From assembly GCF_900590755.1 (NCBI RefSeq), contig NZ_UUOC01000008.1, forward strand, positions 1 through 64,000: a DNA stretch of 64,000 nucleotides. The letters are read 5' to 3'. The position numbers and the translations under genes are program-made. The notes below the pieces were generated by a model. The model did no database searches and had not been told where the DNA came from. It worked only from the letters and a program-made list of their open reading frames with translations. Origin of the DNA: Pseudomonas viridiflava (GTDB lineage Bacteria; Pseudomonadota; Gammaproteobacteria; Pseudomonadales; Pseudomonadaceae). Shown piece after piece: positions 19,991 through 29,363 of the stretch; position 1 is the stretch's first letter, and the number at the start of each line of letters is the position of its first letter.

Positions 19991-22015
19991 ATGAGCCTTC
20001 TTGCGCCTGCCGTTTACCTGACTAACCGCCTACGTTTCCCCGCCAAGTTCACTGTTTTGGCAATCATCGTGCTTATCCCTATCGCCCTGCTGGGGTACCG
20101 GGTCCTGAACCAGATCAATAACAGCATCGACGCCGTACGCCTGGAGCAGTCCGGCCAGCGCTATCTTCTGGACGCCACCCCGGTCCTTCGCTTCTCCATG
20201 ACCCAACGCGCCTTGAGCAACCGCTTGCTGAGCGGTGACCGGAGCGCGGCTAGTGACCTGGCCGCCAATCAGACCAAGCTTGAGGATGCGTTCTCCACCT
20301 TGAGCAGCACGGACGCCCGCTACAACGCCACGCTGGAAACCGGTGACCGGGTCCAACGCCTGCGCAGCGCCGCGCAACAATTGATTGCCCAGGTCAAACC
20401 TGGCGCCAATCAGGCTAAAGCGTTCGACGACTGGAACGATCAACTGACCGCTACCCTGGACTTTATCTACTTCATATCCGCCACGTCGGGGATGGTGCTG
20501 GATGAAGACTACGCCACGTTGTTCATGATCGACCAGAGCACTTTGCGGCTGCCACGCCAGATCAACATCGTGGGTCAGTTGCGCGGTTTTACCAGCGGCC
20601 TGCGCAACGGCCAGCCGATCACCGATGCCACCCGCAATGCGGCGCAATCGATGTTCAGACAGGAAACGCAGATCCGCCAGGAATTGTTGCAGAGCTTGAA
20701 GCTGCTGCGCCGCAAGGAGCCCGCGCTGACAGACCGGATCGAGCCTTCCATTCTTGCCGCCATACAGAGTATGGATCTGTTTCGCAGAGACCTGACCAGC
20801 CTGCTGGGGGCCAGTGACGGCGTGATCAACAACATCGACCCTCTGACTGCTGAAGGTAATTCGACGGTGGCTGAGTTCTTCAAGGCGCAGGATCTTTTGC
20901 AGGACGCTCTGCACAACGAGCTGGCCAGCCGTGAACAGCACATGGCACTGGAGCGGACGATAATCCTGGCGGCATTCGCGTTCATGGGCCTGTTGCTGAT
21001 ATACGCCTTTTGCGGCATCTACAGCGCCATGCGCGGCGCCATCAAGGAGGTGCTCGCTGCCACGCGGTCCATTGCCCAGGGCGACTTGAGCGCGCGGGTC
21101 AAAGTGCGCAGCAAAGACGAGCTGGCCGACATCGGCAACGGCCTGAATCTGATGGCCGAAGCGTTTTCCAGCTCTCTGGCCCAGGTCGAGCGCAGCTCTC
21201 AATCGGTATCCGACGCCGCGAGGCGCATGGAGCTGTCGATCCAGAGCGCCAAACAGTCGATGAACTCGCAACAGGCCGAAACCGAACAAGTGGCTACGGC
21301 CATCAACGAGATGACCGCCAGTGTCGCAGACGTCGCGCAGAATACCGAAGGCGCAGCACGTGCAGCAGAGCAGGCCAGAAGTGCGTCGAGCATCGGCCTG
21401 GATGTCATGCAGGTGACCCGCACCACCATCGAGGCCTTGGCCAAAGAAGTGGAAGTCAGCTCGCAGCGGGTCTCTGCCTTGGCAGTACACAGCCAGGAAA
21501 TCGGCGGCGTGATCGAGGTGATTCGCAATATTGCCGATCAGACCAACCTGCTGGCCCTGAACGCTGCCATCGAAGCGGCACGGGCGGGAGAACAGGGTCG
21601 CGGTTTTGCGGTAGTGGCTGACGAAGTGCGCACGCTGGCCTCGCGCACGCAAAACTCCACTGAGGAAATCCGCCGCATCATCCAGGAACTGCAACAGGCG
21701 ACTGGCGCCGCCGTGGAACAGATGACCGCCGGCCAGAGTCGTGCGCAAGCCTGTATAGAATCTGCCGTCAAAGCCTCCGCAAGCCTTGGCGATATCAATG
21801 AAGAAGTTGAACGCATCGTCGGCATGAATACCCAGATCGCCAGCGCAGCGGTTCAGCAACATGCCGTTTCGGAAGATATCAACCGTAACGTGATGGGCAT
21901 CCGCAATGGCAGCGTGACGCTGATGCGAGGCGTGGAAGAGAACGAAATCACCGCCGACGAGTTGTCCCTGCTGGCGGGAGAACTACGTACGGTCGTGGCT
22001 CGCTTCAAGCTTTAA
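19991..22015 (+). CDS. Methyl-accepting chemotaxis protein
   Basis: The protein of 674 residues has a cytoplasmic start, a TM helix (about residues 18-36) and a large, mostly helical periplasmic sensor of about 270 residues. A second TM helix (about residues 316-336) is followed by a HAMP domain and the methyl-accepting signalling domain with the hairpin tip [24 protein letters not shown]. No C-terminal CheR-binding pentapeptide is present. The ATG at 19991 follows GAGAGA; earlier in-frame ATGs at 19970 and 19979 are possible. The sensor is not of a PAS, Cache or short four-helix type that I can assign. The ligand is unknown. The gene converges with the lysR gene. Confidence 0.93.
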   Translation: MSLLAPAVYLTNRLRFPAKFTVLAIIVLIPIALLGYRVLNQINNSIDAVRLEQSGQRYLLDATPVLRFSMTQRALSNRLLSGDRSAASDLAANQTKLEDAFSTLSSTDARYNATLETGDRVQRLRSAAQQLIAQVKPGANQAKAFDDWNDQLTATLDFIYFISATSGMVLDEDYATLFMIDQSTLRLPRQINIVGQLRGFTSGLRNGQPITDATRNAAQSMFRQETQIRQELLQSLKLLRRKEPALTDRIEPSILAAIQSMDLFRRDLTSLLGASDGVINNIDPLTAEGNSTVAEFFKAQDLLQDALHNELASREQHMALERTIILAAFAFMGLLLIYAFCGIYSAMRGAIKEVLAATRSIAQGDLSARVKVRSKDELADIGNGLNLMAEAFSSSLAQVERSSQSVSDAARRMELSIQSAKQSMNSQQAETEQVATAINEMTASVADVAQNTEGAARAAEQARSASSIGLDVMQVTRTTIEALAKEVEVSSQRVSALAVHSQEIGGVIEVIRNIADQTNLLALNAAIEAARAGEQGRGFAVVADEVRTLASRTQNSTEEIRRIIQELQQATGAAVEQMTAGQSRAQACIESAVKASASLGDINEEVERIVGMNTQIASAAVQQHAVSEDINRNVMGIRNGSVTLMRGVEENEITADELSLLAGELRTVVARFKL

Positions 22016-22027
22016 GGAAGGCGCTAT

Positions 22028-22073
22028 CAACGGCTGAAACGGCAGAGCCCCTATTCTGCAGTTTCAGCCGTTG
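22028..22073. terminator. Bidirectional hairpin between convergent genes
   Basis: A perfect 13-bp stem (CAACGGCTGAAAC / GTTTCAGCCGTTG) with a smaller inner stem (GCAGA / TCTGC) separates the chemoreceptor stop from the lysR stop. There is no T tract on either side, so the terminator role is inferred from position and stability. Confidence 0.55.
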
Positions 22074-22083
22074 GGTGCCCGTC

Positions 22084-23016
22084 TCACCGACTCGGGCTGA
22101 TGGCCTGCACGGCCTGAACATTGTCCCATGCAGGTTCCGGCGCGAAACGTAGGGCCAGAAAATCCAGCATCGCGCGCAAGGCGGACGACATATGCTTGCG
22201 CGAGGTGTAGACCGCAAAGATGCTCAACTCCATCGGCTGGTAGTCCCTTAACAGCGCAATCAGCTGACCTTGCCTGATCAGCGGCGCCGCCAGATAGGTC
22301 GGCAACAGCGCCACGCCTGCACCGCACAAGGCAGCCTGCATGGTGGTGACAGCATCATTGCTGCTGACATTGCCTTTCACGGCAACGCTATGCGGCAAAT
22401 CCTTGTAGCTGAAGTGCCAGAGACTGCTGCTGTGGTAGCTATGAGTCAGGCAGTTGTGCAGCGTCAGATCGGCGGCGACCTGAGGCGCTGCATGGCGTTT
22501 CAGGTAGTCCGGTGACGCACAGACCACCGAGCGGCAAGTGGTCAGACGTCGGGCAATCAGATTGGGGTCCAGATCGTTGGTGATGCGAATCGCCAGGTCC
22601 ATACGTTCATCGACCAGGTTGACCGTGCGATCAAGCAGCACCATGTCGACGCTGACTTGCGAATAGCGCCCGACAAACTCTGTCACTGCGTGCATCAACT
22701 GAGCCTGACCAAACGATGTGCTGGCGGTGATACGCAGCAGTCCCTTCGGCTCGTCCTCGGGCGCGGCAACCACAGCCCGCATGTCCTCGGCCAGATCGAG
22801 CATCCGCCTGCACAGCGGCAATACTTCAGCGCCCGCTGCCGTGAGGTTCAAGCGTCGAGTGGTTCGATGCATCAGGCGAGCCCCCGTCCAGTCTTCAAGC
22901 TCGGCAAGCAATCGGGAGATTACTGGCCTGGATAGCCCGAGTTTGTCAGCAGCAGCGGTCTGGCTTGCGCAATCGACCACCGTCACAAAAGCCTGCATCG
23001 CCTCTAACTTGTCCAT
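22084..23016 (-). CDS. LysR-family transcriptional regulator
   Basis: This 310-residue LTTR starts MDKLEAMQAFVTVVDCAS and has a helix-turn-helix at AADKLGLSRPVISRLLAELE (about residues 22-41), followed by the linker RTTRRLNLTAAG and a C-terminal substrate-binding domain. It diverges from a secreted MBL-fold gene with 104 bases between the starts, the usual LysR arrangement, so that gene is the probable target. The co-inducer is unknown. Confidence 0.93.
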   Translation of the reverse strand: MDKLEAMQAFVTVVDCASQTAAADKLGLSRPVISRLLAELEDWTGARLMHRTTRRLNLTAAGAEVLPLCRRMLDLAEDMRAVVAAPEDEPKGLLRITASTSFGQAQLMHAVTEFVGRYSQVSVDMVLLDRTVNLVDERMDLAIRITNDLDPNLIARRLTTCRSVVCASPDYLKRHAAPQVAADLTLHNCLTHSYHSSSLWHFSYKDLPHSVAVKGNVSSNDAVTTMQAALCGAGVALLPTYLAAPLIRQGQLIALLRDYQPMELSIFAVYTSRKHMSSALRAMLDFLALRFAPEPAWDNVQAVQAISPSR

Positions 23017-23120
23017 GATTCGACCGATTTACGAAACAAACTTGCCGCCAATCTAGCGTTTTTCGCTCTATAAATCTCAACTAACCTGCGCGCTTCTGTC
23101 TCACCGCTCCGGAGCTCGAC

Positions 23121-23999
23121 ATGCTATCGCTATCCACACGACGCCTATTGGCCGCTTTCGCTCTGCTGGGCCATGCCGCCACCAGCCTGGCGGCCCAACC
23201 ACTGACACTGGACGTTTATAACCCTGGCGACGAGGCGATTTTTCCGGTCTCGTCAGTGCTGGTCAGCGCGGAGAAGGACGCCGTTCTGATTGATGCGCAG
23301 TTTTCCAGCATCCAGGCTGATCAGGTCGTTCAGAAGATCCGCAAGAGCGGGAAAAACCTGACCACCATCTACATCAGCCACGGTGACCCGGACTTCTATT
23401 TCGGCCTGCAGACCATCACTGACGCTTACCCCAAGGCAAGGGTGGTCGCCAGCGCCCAGACAGTGGCGCATATCAAGGAAACCAAGGATGCCAAGCTAGC
23501 GTACTGGGGTCCCAAGCTGGGCGCAGGCGCACCGCGCAAAGTCATCGTGCCCGAGGTCTTGCAGGGTAACGAGTTGAAACTTGAAGGTCAGGCATTACAG
23601 GTCATTGGCCTGGACGGTCCGCAACCCGATCGCAGCTTCGTATGGATCCCCTCCGTCAAAGCCGTGGTCGGTGGTGTCGTGCTCTCTAACAACATCCATG
23701 TGTGGATGGCTGATACCCAAAGCGCTCAATCCCACAAGGACTGGCTGGCGACCTTGGCGACAATAGAGAAGTTGAAGCCTGCGACCATCGTGCCGGGCCA
23801 CTTCCTGCCAGGTGAGCTGAAAGCCGAGCAAGCACCCGCCTTCACTACGGGCTACATCAGAACTTTCGATGCCGAGACAGCCAAGGCCAAGGATTCCGCC
23901 ACCCTGATCGAGGCGATGAAAGCGCACTACCCGAAACTGGCGGACGAGTCATCGCTGGTACTGAGCGCGAAAGTGGCCAAGGGTGAGATGAAGTGGTGA
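23121..23999 (+). CDS. Secreted MBL-fold (metallo-beta-lactamase-like) protein with altered metal motif
   Basis: This 292-residue protein has an N-terminal signal peptide (about 24 residues, ending near SLAAQP), so it is exported. The fold follows the metallo-beta-lactamase pattern, but the metal motif HxHxDH reads SHGDPDFYFG: His87 is kept, the second His is Asp89 and the final His is Phe92. A His in VPGHFLPG near residue 233 remains. It therefore may bind one metal or none in the usual way. It is divergent from a LysR regulator. Related proteins are annotated only as MBL-fold hydrolases; I assign no substrate. Confidence 0.8.
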   Translation: MLSLSTRRLLAAFALLGHAATSLAAQPLTLDVYNPGDEAIFPVSSVLVSAEKDAVLIDAQFSSIQADQVVQKIRKSGKNLTTIYISHGDPDFYFGLQTITDAYPKARVVASAQTVAHIKETKDAKLAYWGPKLGAGAPRKVIVPEVLQGNELKLEGQALQVIGLDGPQPDRSFVWIPSVKAVVGGVVLSNNIHVWMADTQSAQSHKDWLATLATIEKLKPATIVPGHFLPGELKAEQAPAFTTGYIRTFDAETAKAKDSATLIEAMKAHYPKLADESSLVLSAKVAKGEMKW

Positions 24000-24018
24000 G
24001 TCAGGATGGCCGGGATCT

Positions 24019-24091
24019 GTAGGAGCTGCCGCAGGCTGCGAACGCGTTCTGTCTGACACATCGCGATTCGCAGCCTTCGGCAGCGCCTACA
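24019..24091. repeat. Inverted repeat of the GTAGGAGCTGCCG-AGGCTGCGAA class
   Basis: The arms at 24019-24044 and 24066-24091 are imperfect inverted copies. It lies behind the MBL-fold gene and before the tRNA cluster. The same element type recurs at 25088, 40430 and 58456. Confidence 0.85.
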
Positions 24092-24129
24092 GGATTCGGC
24101 CAAACATTGCGGTGCGCCGAATTTGAGGC

Positions 24130-24162
24130 AAAAAAAAGCGACCCATTAAGGTCGCTTTTTTT
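24130..24162 (-). terminator. Rho-independent terminator of the distal tRNA-Val/Asp unit
   Basis: The stem AAAGCGACC / GGTCGCTTT, with a 6-base loop, is flanked on both sides by A and T runs. On the minus strand it follows tRNA-Asp (24198-24274) by about 35 bases. Confidence 0.85.
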
Positions 24163-24197
24163 CGCTTCAAGGAGTTCAAGGGCCTCGAAGCTATGTA

Positions 24198-24274
24198 TGG
24201 CGCAGCGGACGGGACTCGAACCCGCGACCCCCGGCGTGACAGGCCGGTATTCTAACCGACTGAACTACCGCTGC
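24198..24274 (-). tRNA. tRNA-Asp (GTC)
   Basis: A 77-base cloverleaf with an encoded CCA end. The 7-bp acceptor stem is GCAGCGG / CCGCTGC, the anticodon is GTC in CCTGTCACG, and the T arm is GCGGGTTCGAGTCCCGT. It is the last gene of a Val-Asp unit and an identical copy of the other two tRNA-Asp genes here. Confidence 0.95.
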
Positions 24275-24321
24275 GCATTGTTGGACTTTCGTCCGGTAAA
24301 GCAAAAAAACTCTTCAACGAA

Positions 24322-24397
24322 TGGTGGGTGATGACGGGATCGAACCGCCGACCCGCTGCTTGTAAGGCAGCTGCTCTCCCAGCTGAGCTAATCACCC
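24322..24397 (-). tRNA. tRNA-Val (TAC)
   Basis: A 76-base cloverleaf with an encoded CCA end. The acceptor is GGGTGAT / ATCACCC, the anticodon loop contains TTACAA (anticodon TAC), and the T arm is GGCGGTTCGATCCCGTC. It is the first gene of the distal Val-Asp unit, behind its own promoter. Confidence 0.95.
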
Positions 24398-24418
24398 TTT
24401 GCTTCGTTGAGGCCGCGA

Positions 24419-24447
24419 AATTTACGCAAAAAATGACACTAAGTCAA
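24419..24447 (-). promoter_or_regulatory. Promoter of the distal tRNA-Val/Asp unit
   Basis: On the minus strand, TTGACT (24442-24447), a 17-base spacer and TAAATT (24419-24424) form a good sigma70 promoter. It is followed by a GC-rich CGCGGCC discriminator, as is common for stable-RNA promoters. The same -35 and -10 boxes occur in the proximal unit at 24999-25027. Confidence 0.8.
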
Positions 24448-24507
24448 TGAATTAAAACAATTTATCTCATGAACATCAGTATTGCGTCTGAACAGGAAAC
24501 CCAGGGC

Positions 24508-24540
24508 AAAAAAAAGCGACCCATCAGGGTCGCTTTCTTT
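24508..24540 (-). terminator. Rho-independent terminator of the proximal tRNA unit
   Basis: The stem AAAGCGACCC / GGGTCGCTTT with a short loop and flanking A/T runs follows tRNA-Asp (24576-24652) on the minus strand. It is a duplicate of the terminator at 24130-24162. Confidence 0.85.
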
Positions 24541-24575
24541 CGCTTCAAGGAGTTCAAGGGCCTTGAAGCTATGTA

Positions 24576-24652
24576 TGGCGCAGCGGACGGGACTCGAACC
24601 CGCGACCCCCGGCGTGACAGGCCGGTATTCTAACCGACTGAACTACCGCTGC
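24576..24652 (-). tRNA. tRNA-Asp (GTC), second copy
   Basis: The mature sequence is identical to the other tRNA-Asp genes of the cluster. It follows another tRNA-Asp (24781-24857) in the same unit and precedes the terminator at 24508. Confidence 0.95.
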
Positions 24653-24780
24653 GTATCGCTCGGACTTGCGTCCGTTTGAATCGTTGAAACAGTCTTTCGA
24701 GAAACTGTTTCGTTGTAACCCTGACTGATCAGCCTTGAGGCTTTTCAATCGCAGACCAGGCTGACCTGATCCGTAAAATA

Positions 24781-24857
24781 TGGCGCAGCGGACGGGACTC
24801 GAACCCGCGACCCCCGGCGTGACAGGCCGGTATTCTAACCGACTGAACTACCGCTGC
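24781..24857 (-). tRNA. tRNA-Asp (GTC), third copy
   Basis: The mature sequence is identical to the other two tRNA-Asp genes. It lies 45 bases behind tRNA-Val (24903-24978) in the proximal unit. The 123 bases before the next tRNA-Asp are unique spacer. Confidence 0.95.
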
Positions 24858-24902
24858 GCGTCGGTGGACTTTCGTCCGGTAAATCAAAAAGCTCTTCAAC
24901 GA

Positions 24903-24978
24903 TGGTGGGTGATGACGGGATCGAACCGCCGACCCGCTGCTTGTAAGGCAGCTGCTCTCCCAGCTGAGCTAATCACCC
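24903..24978 (-). tRNA. tRNA-Val (TAC), second copy
   Basis: The mature sequence is identical to tRNA-Val at 24322-24397. It is the first gene of the proximal unit. Confidence 0.95.
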
Positions 24979-24998
24979 TTGCTTCGTTGAGGCCGCGA

Positions 24999-25027
24999 AA
25001 TTTACGCATATGACGCACGTAAGTCAA
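24999..25027 (-). promoter_or_regulatory. Promoter of the proximal tRNA unit
   Basis: TTGACT (25022-25027) and TAAATT (24999-25004) on the minus strand are separated by 17 bases and followed by a GC-rich discriminator. The start would be about 12 bases before tRNA-Val. Confidence 0.8.
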
Positions 25028-25087
25028 GAGCCTGCTTGGAGTTTTTTTAAGTAAGCTGAAAAAACGGTTCAAGTAGCAGGCTTCCCT

Positions 25088-25160
25088 GTAGGAGCTGCCG
25101 AAGGCTGCGAAAGCGATTTCCCTCAACAACCCCCTTCGCAGCCTTCGGCAGCGCCTACAC
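25088..25160. repeat. Inverted repeat (GTAGGAGCTGCCGAAGGCTGCGA class) overlapping a stop codon
   Basis: The arms at about 25088-25113 and 25134-25158 are inverted copies. The right arm's CCTAC sequence provides the TAG stop codon (25155-25157) of the minus-strand SDR gene, so the repeat invades the end of that gene. Confidence 0.85.
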
Positions 25161-25931
25161 GTAGACCATCTTCTTGCTGATACCACCGTCCACCACGAAC
25201 TCCTGCCCAGTGACGAATCCTGCATTCCTGGACAACAACCAGGCAACCATCGCTGCGACGTCTTCCACCGCCCCTACCCTGCCAGCCGGGTGTTGGGCGT
25301 GATCGGCGTCAGAGAGTGGCTCAGCGCGGCGCACAGAGGCGTCGCGGGAATCAATCCATCCGGGGCTGACCGCGTTGACTCTGATCTCCGGGCCAAGGCT
25401 GATCGCCAGTGAGTGGGTCAAGGCCAACAGGCCGCCCTTGCTAGCCGCATAGGCTTCGGTATCTGCTTCAGACTGTCGAGCGCGGGTGGAGGTCAGATTG
25501 ATGATGCTGCCGCCGTGAGCACGCAGATACGGCGCACAGTGCTTGGCCAGTAACATGGGACCGCTGAGGTTCACGGCCAGCACACGATTCCAGTGCGCAA
25601 GGCTGAGGCTTTCCAGCGTGCTGTTATGAGGATCGGCAATGGCCGCGTTGCAAACCAGTGCATCCAGGCGACCGAACTGACTGATTACCTGAGCGACACC
25701 GCTGGCGACCTGCTCCTCACTGGCGACATCCATCACGACGAACGTGGCGTTGCTGCCCAGCGCCTCGGCAACCCGCTCACCACGCCTCTGATCGACGTCC
25801 ATCAGGACCACCTGCCAGCCTTCGGCAATCAGCCAGGCAGCAATCCCCAGACCAATACCCCGCGCAGCACCGGTGACCAGCGCCACCCGACCATTGCTGG
25901 TCGTGGTGGCCGGCATTACCCAATCATTCAC
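25155..25931 (-). CDS. Short-chain dehydrogenase/reductase behind metZ
   Basis: This SDR of 258 residues has [14 protein letters not shown] near residue 20, the NAA motif in LVCNAAIAD, and Tyr-Lys in [15 protein letters not shown] near residue 160. The C-terminal [15 protein letters not shown] and [10 protein letters not shown] are typical. Its ATG at 25931 overlaps the metZ stop (ATGA), so it is the last gene of that operon; P. aeruginosa has an SDR gene in the same place (PA3106). The substrate is unknown. The last codons and TAG lie within a REP-like repeat, so the C-terminal KKMVYV tail may have been altered by it. Confidence 0.88.
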   Translation of the reverse strand: MNDWVMPATTTSNGRVALVTGAARGIGLGIAAWLIAEGWQVVLMDVDQRRGERVAEALGSNATFVVMDVASEEQVASGVAQVISQFGRLDALVCNAAIADPHNSTLESLSLAHWNRVLAVNLSGPMLLAKHCAPYLRAHGGSIINLTSTRARQSEADTEAYAASKGGLLALTHSLAISLGPEIRVNAVSPGWIDSRDASVRRAEPLSDADHAQHPAGRVGAVEDVAAMVAWLLSRNAGFVTGQEFVVDGGISKKMVYV

Positions 25932-27139
25932 AGTGCCGCCAAGCCTCGGGCGAGATCCGCCTTCAGATCGGCAACATCTTCCAGACCTACGGCAACCCGG
26001 ATCAGGCTGTCGCGAATCCCTGCTGCTTCACGTTCCTGAGGCGCCAGACGCCCGTGGGACGTGGTGCTCGGGTGAGTGATGGTGGTTTTGCTGTCACCCA
26101 GGTTGGCAGTGATCGAAATCAGACGGGTCGCATCAATGAAGCGCCAGGCGCCCTCTTTGCCACCCTTGACTTCAAAGCTCACCACCGCGCCGAAAGCCTT
26201 TTGCTGACGTTGCGCAAGAGCATGTTGTGGATGGCTTTCGAGACCGGCGTAATGCACCTTCTCGATACCGTCCTGCTGCTCCAGCCACCGGGCCAGTTCC
26301 AAAGCGCTGGCACAATGAGCGCGCATGCGCAGGTTCAAGGTTTCCAGCCCCTTGAGGAAGATCCAGGCGTTGAACGGACTCAGGGTTGGCCCTGCAGTGC
26401 GCAGGAAACCGACCACTTCTTTCATCTGTTCGCTACGACCGGCAACCACGCCGCCCATGCAACGGCCCTGGCCATCGATGAACTTGGTGGCCGAGTGCAC
26501 CACCACGTCAGCACCCAGCAACAGCGGTTGCTGCAACGCCGGGGTACAGAAGCAGTTATCGACTACCAGCATCGTGCCCTTGGCGTGAGCGATTTCAGCC
26601 AGTGCGGCGATATCGACCAGCTCCGCCAAAGGGTTAGACGGCGACTCGACGAACAGCAGCTTGGTGTTGGGCTTGATCGCAGCGTCCCAGCCAGCCAGTT
26701 CAGCCAGAGGTACGTAGTCGACTTCAACGCCGAAACGCTTGAAGTACTTCTCGAACAGGCTGATGGTCGAGCCAAACACACTGCGCGATACCAGCACATG
26801 GTCGCCAGCGCTGCACAGGCTCATGACCACTGCCATGATCGCGGCCATACCGGTGGCCGTGGCAACCGCTTGCTCGGCGCCCTCCAGTGCCGCAATACGC
26901 TCTTCGAAAGAACGCACCGTCGGGTTGGTATAGCGCGAGTAAACGTTGCCAGGCACTTCACCTGCGAAGCGCGCAGCCGCATCGGCGGCTGTGCGGAACA
27001 CGTAGCTGGAGGTGAAGAACATCGGATCGCCATGCTCGCCTTCCGGCGTGCGGTGTTGACCGGCACGCACGGCAAGTGTGTCGAACCCTACGCCTTCAAG
27101 GTCGCTGTCCAGCCGACCGGCATCCCATTCCTGAGTCAT
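25928..27139 (-). CDS. metZ: O-succinylhomoserine sulfhydrylase
   Basis: This 403-residue Cys/Met-metabolism PLP enzyme makes homocysteine directly from O-succinylhomoserine and sulfide, the direct-sulfhydrylation route of methionine synthesis in Pseudomonas. The PLP lysine lies in [16 protein letters not shown] near residue 210, with SRYTNPTVR near residue 70 and the conserved [11 protein letters not shown]. It follows purF by 18 bases and overlaps the SDR gene. The order purF-metZ-SDR is that known in P. aeruginosa (PA3108-PA3106). Confidence 0.96.
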   Translation of the reverse strand: MTQEWDAGRLDSDLEGVGFDTLAVRAGQHRTPEGEHGDPMFFTSSYVFRTAADAAARFAGEVPGNVYSRYTNPTVRSFEERIAALEGAEQAVATATGMAAIMAVVMSLCSAGDHVLVSRSVFGSTISLFEKYFKRFGVEVDYVPLAELAGWDAAIKPNTKLLFVESPSNPLAELVDIAALAEIAHAKGTMLVVDNCFCTPALQQPLLLGADVVVHSATKFIDGQGRCMGGVVAGRSEQMKEVVGFLRTAGPTLSPFNAWIFLKGLETLNLRMRAHCASALELARWLEQQDGIEKVHYAGLESHPQHALAQRQQKAFGAVVSFEVKGGKEGAWRFIDATRLISITANLGDSKTTITHPSTTSHGRLAPQEREAAGIRDSLIRVAVGLEDVADLKADLARGLAAL

Positions 27140-27157
27140 GCGCCCTCTCCCTGATGA

Positions 27158-28666
27158 TTAATTGTTGTACAGATCGATGATCGCGCTCACCGCCTGAGTC
27201 TTGACCTTGGAGGCGTCGTTGCGCGCCTGCTCGATCTTGTTCAGGTAATGCTCGTCAATATCACCGGTCACGTACTTGCCGTCGAATACCGAGCAATCGA
27301 AGTTATCGATCTTGATCTTCTTGCTGCCACTGACCGCTTCGATCAGGTCCGTGAGGTCCTGATAGATCAACCAGTCGGCACCGATCAGATCGGCTACGTC
27401 CTGGGTGGTGCGATTGTGAGCGATCAGCTCGTGAGCGCTCGGCATGTCGATGCCGTAGACGTTCGGGTAGCGAACGGCCGGGGCAGCAGAACAGAAGTAA
27501 ACATTCTTGGCACCGGCTTCGCGAGCCATCTGGATGATCTGCTTGCAGGTGGTACCACGCACGATGGAGTCATCCACCAGCATCACGTTCTTGCCGCGGA
27601 ACTCAAGCTCGATGGCATTGAGTTTCTGGCGCACGGATTTTTTCCGCGCAGCCTGACCGGGCATGATGAAGGTGCGGCCGATGTAACGGTTCTTGACGAA
27701 GCCTTCGCGGAACTTGACGCCCAGGTGGTTCGCCAGCTCCAGCGCCGCCGTACGGCTGGTATCCGGAATCGGGATAACCACGTCGATATCGTGATCCGGA
27801 CGCTCGCGCATGATCTTGTCGGCCAGCTTCTCGCCCATGCGCAGACGCGCCTTATAGACCGAGATACCGTCGATGATCGAGTCCGGACGCGCTAGATAGA
27901 CGTGTTCGAAGATGCACGGTGCATATTTTGGATTGGTTGCGCACTGACGAGTGTGCAGCTTGCCATCTTCAGTGATGTAAACCGCTTCGCCCGGTGCCAG
28001 GTCGCGAATCAGGGTGAAGCCCAGCACGTCCAGGGAAACGCTTTCCGAGGCGATCATGTACTCGACGCCTTCATCGGTGTGACGCTGACCGAAGACGATC
28101 GGACGGATCGCATCAGGGTCGCGGAAACCGACGATGCCGTAACCGGTGATCATCGCAACCACGGCGTAACCGCCACGGCAGCGCTTATGCACGTCGGTCA
28201 CAGCAGCGAAGATGTCTTCTTCGGTAGGCTGCAACTTGCCGCGCACGGCCAGTTCATGGGCGAAAACGTTGAGCAACACTTCCGAGTCGGAGTTGGTGTT
28301 GACGTGACGCAAGTCAGATTCGTAAATCTCCTTGGCCAGTTGCTCGACGTTGGTCAGGTTGCCGTTGTGAGCCAACGTGATGCCATATGGCGAGTTGACG
28401 TAGAACGGTTGAGCTTCAGCGGACGTGGAGCTGCCCGCTGTCGGATAACGCACATGGCCGATCCCCATGTGACCGACCAGGCGCTGCATATGGCGCTGGT
28501 GGAACACATCACGGACCAACCCGTTGTCCTTGCGCAGGAATAACCGGCCGTCGTGGCTGGTTACGATACCGGCAGCGTCCTGGCCGCGGTGCTGGAGGAC
28601 GGTGAGCGCGTCATACAGCGCCTGATTGACGTTCGACTTACCGACGATACCGACGATGCCACACAT
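27158..28666 (-). CDS. purF: Amidophosphoribosyltransferase
   Basis: This enzyme catalyses the first step of de novo purine synthesis, making phosphoribosylamine from PRPP and glutamine. The Ntn glutaminase domain starts at Cys2 after Met removal (MCGIVGIVG), so the ATG at 28666 was chosen; the in-frame TTG at 28675 would bury the nucleophile. The C-terminal phosphoribosyltransferase has the PRPP loop [13 protein letters not shown] near residue 365. The 502 residues fit the Gram-negative type without an iron-sulfur cluster. It lies 12 bases behind cvpA in the same operon. Confidence 0.97.
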   Translation of the reverse strand: MCGIVGIVGKSNVNQALYDALTVLQHRGQDAAGIVTSHDGRLFLRKDNGLVRDVFHQRHMQRLVGHMGIGHVRYPTAGSSTSAEAQPFYVNSPYGITLAHNGNLTNVEQLAKEIYESDLRHVNTNSDSEVLLNVFAHELAVRGKLQPTEEDIFAAVTDVHKRCRGGYAVVAMITGYGIVGFRDPDAIRPIVFGQRHTDEGVEYMIASESVSLDVLGFTLIRDLAPGEAVYITEDGKLHTRQCATNPKYAPCIFEHVYLARPDSIIDGISVYKARLRMGEKLADKIMRERPDHDIDVVIPIPDTSRTAALELANHLGVKFREGFVKNRYIGRTFIMPGQAARKKSVRQKLNAIELEFRGKNVMLVDDSIVRGTTCKQIIQMAREAGAKNVYFCSAAPAVRYPNVYGIDMPSAHELIAHNRTTQDVADLIGADWLIYQDLTDLIEAVSGSKKIKIDNFDCSVFDGKYVTGDIDEHYLNKIEQARNDASKVKTQAVSAIIDLYNN

Positions 28667-28678
28667 GCGACACAACCC

Positions 28679-29266
28679 CTACTTAGTGGTACTGGATTTA
28701 CCGATCACTTCCTGCGGCATTGTAGGCGGCAGAAGGTGATCCTTGAACGGCAGTTCAGCAGGTACGCTGATGCCGCTGGCGAGCCACTTGCTGGACATCC
28801 CGAGAATCAGGTTTTTCGACCAGTCAGCGACCATGAGAAATTGCGGCAGCAACCTGGATTGCTGCCACCATTGATCCTGTTGCACCGGCCCCAGGCTCAA
28901 CAGCCCGACTGCCACTACGACAAGCAAGCCTCCGCGCGCAGCGCCGAAGACCATGCCGAGAAAACGATCGGTCCCGGACAGTCCGGTGACACGAATCAGT
29001 TCTCCGATAAGAAAGTTGATCATTGCGCCGACCAGTAAGGTGGCGACGAATAGAATAGTACAGGCCGCAATAACCCGAAACGACGGCGTTTCGATGTAAT
29101 TGACCAGATAACCCGATAATCCCGCGCCAAACATCCAGGCGACGACACCTGCAATGATCCAGGTCACCAGCGACAGTGCTTCTTTTACGAAGCCGCGCTT
29201 GAGACTGATCAGAGCGGAGATTACGACGATCCCGAGGATCGCCCAGTCGACCGGGGTAAATGGCAC
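28679..29266 (-). CDS. cvpA: CvpA family inner-membrane protein
   Basis: This 195-residue protein has four hydrophobic segments (about residues 5-25, 30-50, 65-90 and 103-125) and the family start FTPVDWAILGIVVISALISLKRG. It is the colicin V production/purF-linked protein found before purF in many proteobacteria. Its function is a membrane role still poorly understood, linked to envelope stress and colicin V secretion in E. coli. The C-terminal third is soluble. Confidence 0.92.
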   Translation of the reverse strand: MPFTPVDWAILGIVVISALISLKRGFVKEALSLVTWIIAGVVAWMFGAGLSGYLVNYIETPSFRVIAACTILFVATLLVGAMINFLIGELIRVTGLSGTDRFLGMVFGAARGGLLVVVAVGLLSLGPVQQDQWWQQSRLLPQFLMVADWSKNLILGMSSKWLASGISVPAELPFKDHLLPPTMPQEVIGKSSTTK

Positions 29267-29363
29267 GTTGGAGCCTGCGAACAGATAAGGCGGCGCATTT
29301 TAGCAGAGCGACGACCTGCCGGTAAGCGAGATTTCCGGCAGGCCTTCATTCACCTGAAAAGCA

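Noticed and set aside
20030..21862. A 610-residue open frame opposite the chemoreceptor
   Set aside because: Low stop-codon density in the antisense strand of a GC-rich gene; the plus-strand protein has clear MCP motifs and the shadow has none.
24198..24978. Integration (att) site for a genomic island at the tRNA cluster
   Set aside because: All five tRNAs are intact with conserved spacers, and no integrase or truncated tRNA copy is seen.
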